In this document: positions 20,232 to 25,585 of the stretch, piece by piece
Layout of the letters: the number at the start of each line of letters is the position of its first letter
How positions within the stretch are numbered: position 1 is the first letter of the stretch
NCBI GenBank assembly: GCA_045630285.1
Contig: JAZQSX010000065.1
Span: forward strand, 1 to 25,585
DNA from: RGIG3009 sp045630285
GTDB taxonomy: Bacteria; Bacillota; Clostridia; Oscillospirales; Acutalibacteraceae
Direction of reading: 5' to 3'
Length of the DNA stretch: 25,585 nucleotides
Program-made: the position numbers and the translations under genes
Notes under the pieces: generated by a model
The model's input: only the letters and a program-made list of their open reading frames with translations
Database searches by the model: none
What the model was told of the DNA's origin: nothing

Positions 20232-21205
20232 ACAGACACCCGCTTCCATTCTCTAGAGATTTTGAGGATTTCTTCTTCGCTTTTCAGACCGCTGGTTGCG
20301 TCGGCACTGCTAAGCGATACCGCTGCCGCCGCCGAAGCGAACTCCAGGATCTTCTCGTCCGGCCAATCGCTGTGCAGACCGATCAGTGCCGCAGCACAGA
20401 ACGCATCGCCCGCACCGGTCGTGCCCTTGATGTAGCCTTCCGGCACGATGCAGGAGCCAACCACCGATAGTCCGGCTTCGGACAGACAGATCGCACGGTC
20501 GGACTTGTGAATAATCACCTTATCCTGAACACCGAGCTTGCGCAGTCGTTCGGCGATCTTGGGTAGATTATCGTCGGTGGGGGTCATATCCGCCAAATGG
20601 CCCGCTTCGATCTCATTGACGATGAGGTAGTTCGTAAAACGCAGGCAGGGCAACACCAGTGAATACCGTGTGGAGTTTTCGCTGACCAGATCGATCGCCG
20701 TTTTCATACCACGCTGCTGCGCTTCACGGAGAATCTGTACGCCGTCGCCGTTGTCCACCTTTTGCAAAAGCAGAAAATAGCCGAGCAAAAGGATCTTGGA
20801 GTTGATGTCGTCAAACGGTATGTTTTCGTGACCAAACGAGGCACAGGCACCGGCATAGGTGAAGAAGGTGCGCTGACCGCCGACAACACTCATTACGTCG
20901 GTGAAGCTGGTACGCTCCTCCGGCGCTTTGGCGATGCCGGAGCAGTTGATGCCCGCTTGCTTCAGAGTTTTGATGAGAAAATCACCGTTGCTGTCGCATC
21001 CCACCTTGCTGATTGCACGGACGGGAAGCTCGGGACGAATGGTTTTGAGATCCATCGTGACATTCGGAACGCAACCGCCGACAGCCCGCTCGATACCACG
21101 GATTTGTGTCAATTCGCCGCAATTCGGGTAAGAGGCGATGTCGCAAATGGTATCGACCAATGCTGTACCGGCTACGGAAATGCCGTTACGTCTTACCCAA
21201 CTCAT
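20222..21205 (-). CDS. PfkB family sugar kinase
   Basis: A 327-residue ribokinase/PfkB-type kinase. The early motif GGCVPNVTMDLKTI (43-56) is the PfkB signature 1 region, and TTGAGDAFCAA near the C-terminus is signature 2, with D267 as catalytic base. It phosphorylates a sugar or sugar phosphate hydroxyl with ATP. Its place between a NagB-like isomerase and a class II aldolase implies a ketose-phosphate kinase making a bisphosphate (as tagatose-6-phosphate kinase or 1-phosphofructokinase do), which is inference from order. Its ATG overlaps the upstream stop by one base (TAATG). Confidence 0.92.
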   Translation of the reverse strand: MSWVRRNGISVAGTALVDTICDIASYPNCGELTQIRGIERAVGGCVPNVTMDLKTIRPELPVRAISKVGCDSNGDFLIKTLKQAGINCSGIAKAPEERTSFTDVMSVVGGQRTFFTYAGACASFGHENIPFDDINSKILLLGYFLLLQKVDNGDGVQILREAQQRGMKTAIDLVSENSTRYSLVLPCLRFTNYLIVNEIEAGHLADMTPTDDNLPKIAERLRKLGVQDKVIIHKSDRAICLSEAGLSVVGSCIVPEGYIKGTTGAGDAFCAAALIGLHSDWPDEKILEFASAAAAVSLSSADATSGLKSEEEILKISREWKRVSVCL

Positions 21206-22149
21206 TAGTTACACTCAGCCTCCAGCGGACCAGCTAGTTCTTTCAGGAAGAACAGCTTGCCGGCCAATGTGGGGATGTACGTCGAAGTGATCCACGGGGT
21301 CTTTTCGTGACGCAGCGTCATCCACAGCGACAAGCCCTGCCACTGCATACCTCTGCCCAGCGTGCCGTCTGCACCGCCGATGGCGTAGTCCGCTTTCAGG
21401 AACACGCCGGGGCCGATGGTGTTGGCACGGCAGGGGACGAGAGGCGTACGGGATTTGAAGCTGGTCAGTGCATTCTGCTCGACCGTCAGAGGGTGGATCT
21501 TAGCCGCAATGCGATACGGCTGCTGTTCCCACTCCTCCGCCGTGAACTCAGCGGCAAAGGTGGGCTCCCAGAAAGCAATATGGCACATTCTGCCGATGCC
21601 GTATACCAGCACCAACTTAGCGCCCTCCGCCTTCAGGGCGTCGATCTTAGCAGGGTAGGTGGGCAGGTTGTCCTTGGTGGCAAAGTTGCGCTGTGCCGCA
21701 GGAACGGTGAGCTCGCCCAACGGGTTGAACAGCGCCTGCTCCATAGCATACTGGAAAGCGCCCGGGTTATCGGATGCCAGGGTGTTACCCTCACTGTCTG
21801 CCCACTCATCCATATTGAAGGTGTACACATGCTCGCAGGAAACGCCCCACGCACGGATGAAGTACACGACCCATTTGTACATACCCATCGGGCCGACGGG
21901 CAGGATGAAGGCAATCTTTTCGCCACGGTCCTTTGCCTGCTTGATCTGCAGAGCGATCTCGTGACCCATAAAGGTTTCAAAATCGGACAGGCTGTCACAC
22001 TGAATGGGGGTGAAGTCCTTGTTCCAATGTGCCTGATGCTCGGTGATGCTTTCGGGAGTGCCGATGCAGGCGTCGATCTTTTCAAAATCCCAGCCGGCGG
22101 GGTAGAAGCCCTCCAGGGCAGAGCCTTTAACGGTTGAATTGAAATCCAT
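21205..22149 (-). CDS. NagB-like glucosamine-6-phosphate deaminase/isomerase homologue
   Basis: A 314-residue protein resembling glucosamine-6-phosphate deaminase but longer. Conserved parts: ILPVGPMGMYKWVV (phosphate loop region), TFNMDEWADSEGN with D114 matching the catalytic Asp72 of E. coli NagB, and YGIGRMCHIAFWEP, with H190 and E195 matching His143 and Glu148. The residue equivalent to Asp141 is Met188, and the usual GxDGH is GRMCH, so catalysis or substrate probably differs from true NagB. ATG 22149 follows AAGGAGAGG. It lies 30 bases after the PIG-L deacetylase and is coupled to the kinase. Probably acts on a deacetylated amino sugar or sugar phosphate. Confidence 0.88.
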   Translation of the reverse strand: MDFNSTVKGSALEGFYPAGWDFEKIDACIGTPESITEHQAHWNKDFTPIQCDSLSDFETFMGHEIALQIKQAKDRGEKIAFILPVGPMGMYKWVVYFIRAWGVSCEHVYTFNMDEWADSEGNTLASDNPGAFQYAMEQALFNPLGELTVPAAQRNFATKDNLPTYPAKIDALKAEGAKLVLVYGIGRMCHIAFWEPTFAAEFTAEEWEQQPYRIAAKIHPLTVEQNALTSFKSRTPLVPCRANTIGPGVFLKADYAIGGADGTLGRGMQWQGLSLWMTLRHEKTPWITSTYIPTLAGKLFFLKELAGPLEAECN

Positions 22150-22179
22150 AGTGTACCTCTCCTTTATGTTGTTTGTATT

Positions 22180-22887
22180 TTACGGCAGCAGCCGCTTGGT
22201 TGTACCCTTTAGATAGACCTGGCACTGACGGAAGCCCTCGGCATAGTCGGCGCCGCACTGGAAGCCTCGGTAACGGCAGCAGGTGCGCACCATGTCGGGG
22301 AAATCAATATTGTCGTGATCACGCATCCAAACGATCTGCGATTCGTGGCAGTTGAGCATTTCCAGCTTCTTATCGATGTGATCCGATACGTCCACAAACT
22401 CGGTGGGGTTGAAGTTCACGCCGGCAAGGGTGTCCATGTAGTACACCGGAACCAGACGAGCGTGACCGGTAACGGAGGTGGTGTAATGGGGGCAGGTAGC
22501 GGTAAAGCACGCATCAAACACCAGACGGGATACAGCCGTGTGATCCGGCATATAGTCGTTGGGGTCGTGGGTGATGATAAAGTCGGGATCGACCGTGCGG
22601 ATGATGTCTACCACTCTGTCACGAGCCTCTTTGTTGTTATCATAGATCGCCAGATCGCCGAAATTGCCGCACATCCACTCGAAGCCGGCAAGATCGCAGC
22701 TTCTTTTCGCCTCGGCGGCACGCATGGCAGCGAGCTCGTCAGGCATGATGATCTCATGGCCCATATTGCCGTTGCACAGGTGGCAAACGACCACACGGTC
22801 ACCACGCTCCTTGCACTTTAACAGGGTGCCGGCGCAGGCAATTTCCATATCGTCCGGATGGCAGGAAATAACTAATACTGTATACAT
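22180..22887 (-). CDS. PIG-L family N-deacetylase
   Basis: A 235-residue Zn-dependent deacetylase of the PIG-L/LmbE family. The motif HPDD (H10, D12, D13) near the N-terminus and H116 in YMPDHTAVSR are the metal ligands and catalytic residues. The family removes acetyl groups from GlcNAc-type sugars (GlcNAc-PI, MshB, BshB, chitobiose deacetylases). There is no signal peptide, so it acts in the cytoplasm. ATG 22887 follows GGAGGTATC. First gene of the operon, which suggests the inducing substrate is an N-acetylated sugar whose acetyl group is removed before isomerisation, phosphorylation and aldol cleavage. Confidence 0.92.
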   Translation of the reverse strand: MYTVLVISCHPDDMEIACAGTLLKCKERGDRVVVCHLCNGNMGHEIIMPDELAAMRAAEAKRSCDLAGFEWMCGNFGDLAIYDNNKEARDRVVDIIRTVDPDFIITHDPNDYMPDHTAVSRLVFDACFTATCPHYTTSVTGHARLVPVYYMDTLAGVNFNPTEFVDVSDHIDKKLEMLNCHESQIVWMRDHDNIDFPDMVRTCCRYRGFQCGADYAEGFRQCQVYLKGTTKRLLP

Positions 22888-22919
22888 AGTTTTGATACCT
22901 CCTATAAATTTCCACTTCC

Positions 22920-22928
22920 ATTATAACA
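22920..22928 (-). promoter_or_regulatory. Extended -10 promoter of the amino-sugar operon
   Basis: On the minus strand TGTTATAAT (extended -10: TG, T, TATAAT). The -35 position (about 22943-22948) is a poor match and overlaps the divergent AraC promoter, consistent with activation by that regulator. Confidence 0.65.
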
Positions 22929-22936
22929 GATTTTTC

Positions 22937-22965
22937 TTGCAATGGAGTACAAAATCGGATATGAT
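22937..22965 (+). promoter_or_regulatory. Promoter of the second AraC regulator
   Basis: TTGCAA (22937-22942), 17 bases, TATGAT (22960-22965). It lies back to back with the operon promoter, so the two polymerase sites overlap. Confidence 0.65.
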
Positions 22966-22995
22966 ATTGATAAAATAAGACAAGGAGGAGCAAAT

Positions 22996-23883
22996 ATGCA
23001 AGATAATTATGTCAAGTTGAGCTTTGATACCTTGTTTCACATTGAAAACATCATTACCATTTTCTATATGGAGTTCTCAAAAAACTTTCACTACGACGGT
23101 GAAAAGCACGATTTTTGGGAAATGGTATACATCGACAAGGGCGAGATGATCTGCACTGCCGATACCAAGCGGTTTATTCTCAAAAGCGGTGAGATGACCT
23201 TCCACAAGCCGAACGAGTTCCACAATTTGTCCGGCAACAACAACGTGTCTCCCAATGTCAGTATTATGACCTTTGAATGCAACAGCCCGGCGATGTCGCA
23301 TTTTGAGGGGAAGATCTTCCGACTCAATGCTGAGGAGAAAAACCTGCTGTCGATGCTGTTTGAGGAGGGACTTTCTTGCTTCCAGCTGGCGGATGAAACG
23401 AATCCGTTGTTGCAGCAGTTGAACAAACGGGAGGGCGCCCCCTTTGGGAGCAGCCAGATGACCAAAAACCTGTTGGAAGTATTCCTGATAAAACTGCAGC
23501 GCAGCACCAACACGCTCACCAAGACGATGCGTCAGGTGGACGTAATCGACGGTGTGGATACGCCCCACACCGTCAAGGAGATCTTGGATTATCTCAAAGC
23601 ACATATTTACGGACGTGTGACGGTGCGTGACGTTGCGGATGCGCTGGGTAAGAGTGAAAGCTCGATCAAGCAGCAGTTCGCCCGTTACCGTGACAGCGGT
23701 ATTATCCACTATTACAATTCGTTGAAGGTGAAGGAAGCCCGCCGCCTGATCCGTGAGGGACGGTATAATATGACCCAGATCGCCGAGCTGCTGCAGTTTG
23801 ACAGCCCGCAGTATTTCTCCAAGTGCTTCAAATCCTTCACCAATATGACGCCCACCGAGTTCAAACAATCGATCCTGACGTAA
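22996..23883 (+). CDS. AraC family transcriptional regulator of the amino-sugar operon
   Basis: A 295-residue regulator. The N-terminal cupin-like domain includes HDFWEMVYIDKGEMICTAD and KSGEMTFHKPNEFHNL. The C-terminal AraC DNA-binding domain covers about 195-293: VTVRDVADALGKSESSIKQQ and the recognition segment MTQIAELLQFDSPQYFSKCF, then NMTPTEFKQ. ATG 22996 is chosen with AAGGAGGAG 5 bases upstream. An earlier in-frame ATG at 22942 lies inside the promoter and cannot be the start. Divergent from the PIG-L operon and the likely activator of it; the ligand is probably an amino sugar (inference). Confidence 0.93.
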   Translation: MQDNYVKLSFDTLFHIENIITIFYMEFSKNFHYDGEKHDFWEMVYIDKGEMICTADTKRFILKSGEMTFHKPNEFHNLSGNNNVSPNVSIMTFECNSPAMSHFEGKIFRLNAEEKNLLSMLFEEGLSCFQLADETNPLLQQLNKREGAPFGSSQMTKNLLEVFLIKLQRSTNTLTKTMRQVDVIDGVDTPHTVKEILDYLKAHIYGRVTVRDVADALGKSESSIKQQFARYRDSGIIHYYNSLKVKEARRLIREGRYNMTQIAELLQFDSPQYFSKCFKSFTNMTPTEFKQSILT

Positions 23884-23888
23884 AGAAG

Positions 23889-23913
23889 GCGCCCGAAGCC
23901 TTGCTTCGGGCGC
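23889..23913. terminator. Terminator between convergent genes
   Basis: GCGCCCGAAGC pairs with GCTTCGGGCGC (11 bp, loop CTT), followed by TAATCGTTTATTT. It separates the AraC gene from the convergent C39-like gene. Confidence 0.8.
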
Positions 23914-23920
23914 TAATCGT

Positions 23921-24502
23921 TTATTTACGATTAAACAAGTAAAACGGATGTTCACGCTTGTCGATAGATTCTTTCAGGAGCGTGTCGAGCGGGCAATAGA
24001 TAAAGTGACCGTTGACACGGACCTTACCGGCACGGCCCTCCATGTCGAACTTGCTTTCGTCTCCGCCGGGATCCATGAGGCAGAACTCGCCGTCGGCATA
24101 GGATACCGCCACAATATAGTGACCGCTGCGTGTGAACAGACCGATCTCGCCGTTCGTATCACCGCCGACGTTGACGACGGCCTCGCCGCCACGCTGCAAG
24201 CAGGCGATCAGCTTTTCGGGATCACGGGTCTTTTCAAACGTCAGCCCAAACCGTTCGGCCACGGCCGGACCGAGGATGTGGATGTCGGTGCCGACGTTTT
24301 GGTTGGCGCCGCTGTCGTACGACATCTGAATACACTCTTCCAGCGAGAACGTTTCCGTGGTGATGTGTTCCACTACCATACACGTGCTGCAAATGCCGCA
24401 GCCGGACGAAGCGATGCTTGCCCGTTCCAGCGGGCGGGGCCCGTTTTTCGTGTCGTGATCATACCGCAGCTGCGGATACAAGCGTTGGTTGATGTACAGC
24501 AT
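23921..24502 (-). CDS. C39-like papain-fold protein
   Basis: A 193-residue protein with the pattern of the peptidase C39-like family. The segment SGCGICSTCMVVEHI places a candidate nucleophile Cys35 at the head of a helix, RSGHYIVAVSY gives H128, and CLMDPGG gives D144, in the order Cys-His-Asp expected for a papain-type triad. It has no signal peptide or membrane helix, so it should be cytoplasmic, unlike many C39-like proteins. Extra cysteines (CGICSTC) near the active site might bind metal or be redox-sensitive. ATG 24502 has AGGA 8 bases upstream; the longer frame to 24598 runs through promoter and terminator. Substrate unknown. Confidence 0.8.
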   Translation of the reverse strand: MLYINQRLYPQLRYDHDTKNGPRPLERASIASSGCGICSTCMVVEHITTETFSLEECIQMSYDSGANQNVGTDIHILGPAVAERFGLTFEKTRDPEKLIACLQRGGEAVVNVGGDTNGEIGLFTRSGHYIVAVSYADGEFCLMDPGGDESKFDMEGRAGKVRVNGHFIYCPLDTLLKESIDKREHPFYLFNRK

Positions 24503-24532
24503 AAAAATCATCCTTTTGCGCAAGTTGTCTTT

Positions 24533-24561
24533 ACTATATCGCAAAAATATTGATAAGTCAA
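24533..24561 (-). promoter_or_regulatory. Promoter of the C39-like gene
   Basis: On the minus strand TTGACT (24561-24556), 17 bases, TATAGT (24538-24533). Its -35 box touches the terminator of the upstream gene. Confidence 0.75.
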
Positions 24562-24593
24562 CAAAAAGCAGGGCAGCTGCCCTGCTTTTTGTT
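24560..24593. terminator. 34-base perfect palindrome terminator
   Basis: The sequence centred on CAGCTG (24574-24579) is self-complementary for 34 bases, with A-rich left and T-rich right ends. It is the terminator of the minus-strand membrane protein gene. Confidence 0.85.
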
Positions 24594-24601
24594 TTCATTG
24601 T

Positions 24602-25075
24602 TTATTTTTTGTAGTAGTTGTTTTGCCAATCATGAAAACTATCAAAATGATCTTTTTCTTCGTCGGACCAGCTGTCGGGATTTTTGTTGAGGAGATCGTG
24701 AATGCCGACACCGGATTCTTTTTTCGGGTTCCAAAAGGTTGAGTCGCTGTTACTACACCCTCTAAAAAAGAAAAATAGTGTGATCACAAGAATAATAACC
24801 GACAACACATTGAAGAACTTTGCTCGAGATACCTGCTTCTCATTTTTGCCGCGGTAAAAGGCTCCAATAATACACAAGATAGCACTAACAACAAGCAAAC
24901 AGATACACAACCACATTGGGAAAAAAGATTCGGTTACGGTATTTTCAAGAATACAGGTAGTAGCGCATAGGTGCAGTACTATAGCGGATACGAAGCAGGG
25001 GATATTTCGCCCGCCGCAAGTACACGCAATTATCAAATAAACCAGAATCATCATAACAAGTATTACAATTCCCAT
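24602..25075 (-). CDS. Small membrane protein with acidic tail, function unknown
   Basis: A 157-residue protein with about four membrane segments (IVILVMMILVYLIIACTC, FVSAIVLHLCATTCIL, MWLCICLLVVSAILCIIGAF, FFNVLSVIILVITLFFFFRG), then a hydrophilic, aromatic and acidic C-terminal tail of about 45 residues ending DWQNNYYKK. The start is ambiguous: ATG 25075 is used here; a GTG at 25087 adds four residues. It is AT-rich compared with the operon to its left. Divergent from a small XRE regulator that may control it. Family not recognised. Confidence 0.7.
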   Translation of the reverse strand: MGIVILVMMILVYLIIACTCGGRNIPCFVSAIVLHLCATTCILENTVTESFFPMWLCICLLVVSAILCIIGAFYRGKNEKQVSRAKFFNVLSVIILVITLFFFFRGCSNSDSTFWNPKKESGVGIHDLLNKNPDSWSDEEKDHFDSFHDWQNNYYKK

Positions 25076-25130
25076 ACAATACAACACCCCATATTCTTGA
25101 AAACATAAAAGAGGAACTAAAGCGCCTATA

Positions 25131-25160
25131 ATTATAAAAGTAGAAGTTCCTATTTGTCAA
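25131..25160 (-). promoter_or_regulatory. Promoter of the small membrane protein gene
   Basis: On the minus strand TTGACA (25160-25155), 18 bases, TATAAT (25136-25131). Confidence 0.7.
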
Positions 25161-25173
25161 GAGAAACAGGAAG

Positions 25174-25179
25174 TATAAT
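25174..25179 (+). promoter_or_regulatory. -10 box of the XRE regulator gene
   Basis: TATAAT on the plus strand about 30 bases before the start. A TTGTCA lies only 14 bases upstream and overlaps the -35 of the divergent promoter, so the real -35 is unclear. Confidence 0.4.
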
Positions 25180-25209
25180 TCCCATATAAGAGCGATTGGA
25201 GGAAGAAAA

Positions 25210-25533
25210 ATGCTTATTTCAGATTTGCGGACAATTGGGAATAATCTTTATAGAATGAGAAAGGACAAAGGGTTGACGCAGGCTGATGTTGCGGAAAAAG
25301 CGGAACTATCCGATCGGACGTATGCGGATATTGAGCGTGGTAGCGTTACGATGCGCATTGACTCCTTATTAAAAATTTGCGCGGCGTTGCGTATTACGCC
25401 TAATGACATCCTACTAACCGGTGATGTGCCGCCGACGGAGCGGGATATCGTGGAAGCTGTTAAGGGTTGTTCCAGTAGCGAAAAAGAAACGGCATTAAAA
25501 CTTTTAAGCGTGTATCTTGAATCGCTGCGATAA
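25210..25533 (+). CDS. Small XRE family transcriptional regulator
   Basis: A 107-residue protein. Residues 5-70 form a Cro/C1-type helix-turn-helix (LYRMRKDKGLTQADVAEKAE, then LSDRTYADIERGSVTMRIDS). The C-terminal 35 residues (ERDIVEAVKGCSSSEKETAL, then KLLSVYLESL) are probably a dimerisation helix. The start ATG 25210 follows GGAGGAAG. It is divergent from the small membrane protein gene with overlapping promoters, so it probably represses both. Followed by a strong terminator. Confidence 0.9.
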   Translation: MLISDLRTIGNNLYRMRKDKGLTQADVAEKAELSDRTYADIERGSVTMRIDSLLKICAALRITPNDILLTGDVPPTERDIVEAVKGCSSSEKETALKLLSVYLESLR

Positions 25534-25535
25534 TA

Positions 25536-25575
25536 ATAAAACCGACTTGAAGCGATCGCTTCAAGGCGGGTTTTT
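25536..25575 (+). terminator. Terminator of the XRE regulator gene
   Basis: CTTGAAGC and GCTTCAAG pair around GATC. The flanking AAACCG and CGGGTTT extend the stem with small bulges, followed by T5. Confidence 0.85.
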
Positions 25576-25585
25576 GGGGTGTTCT

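Noticed and set aside
22942..22995. Earlier in-frame ATG for the second AraC regulator
   Set aside because: It lies between the -35 and -10 boxes of the promoter; AAGGAGGAG precedes ATG 22996.
10589..25075. Apparent similarity of the tails of the 10589-11215 and 24602-25075 proteins (membrane helix, then acidic aromatic end)
   Set aside because: Only composition is similar; no aligned motif could be seen, so I do not claim homology.

Overview
The window looks like the chromosome of a gut-type member of the Clostridia, possibly of the Oscillospirales/Ruminococcaceae kind. This is inferred from the gene families (AraC regulators with cupin-like N-termini, a DUF1538 plus PII-like pair, sortase-type DUF11 surface proteins), from strong purine-rich ribosome binding sites, from near-consensus TTGACA/TATAAT promoters, and from many intrinsic terminators. 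The core genes are moderately GC-rich. The accessory stretches (9.4-13.2 kb and 24.6-25.2 kb) are clearly AT-rich. No rRNA, tRNA or CRISPR array was seen.

Layout. 0-3 kb: a minus-strand pair of Gfo/Idh/MocA-type oxidoreductases, divergent from an AraC-family regulator. 3.0-3.6 kb: a flavin-reductase-like protein. 3.7-7.2 kb: an OmpR-type response regulator, a sensor kinase and a membrane-anchored HtrA protease, an apparent envelope-stress unit. 7.2-9.4 kb: greA and lysS. 9.4-11.4 kb: two tandem AT-rich units of about 1 kb, each carrying one gene and bounded by copies of the last nine codons of lysS with conserved flanking arms; no integrase gene lies in either unit. 11.4-13.1 kb: a third, differently armed accessory region with an XRE-type multispanning membrane protein and the fossil C-terminus of a tyrosine recombinase. 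13.2-15.3 kb: an operon of a DUF1295 membrane protein, a rhodanese lipoprotein, a second flavin-reductase-like protein and the first 51 codons of a RibD/DHFR-type reductase. The last is abruptly joined to the 3' part of a DUF11 LPXTG-like surface protein. 16.1-18.3 kb: a DUF1538 membrane protein with a tandem PII-like protein. 18.5-19.3 kb: two small unknown genes. 19.4-22.9 kb: a minus-strand operon of PIG-L deacetylase, NagB-like isomerase, PfkB kinase and class II aldolase, divergent from a second AraC regulator and probably degrading an N-acetylated amino sugar. 23.9-24.5 kb: a C39-like papain-fold protein. 24.6-25.5 kb: a small membrane protein divergent from a small XRE regulator.

The most unusual feature is the 3' end of lysS. 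Three copies of the lysS terminus encode the same (F/L)PTMKPLD-stop peptide with almost only synonymous differences. Around the junctions, inverted TTATAAG/CTTATAA motifs, TTACCACA motifs and a CTATGG hairpin recur at fixed distances. I interpret this as an integration hotspot that has accumulated tandem, integrase-less, single-gene cassettes. Each insertion would rebuild the end of lysS and supply a new terminator. One cargo is a nucleotidyltransferase-fold protein and another a single-pass membrane protein; phage-defence or regulatory roles are possible but unproven.
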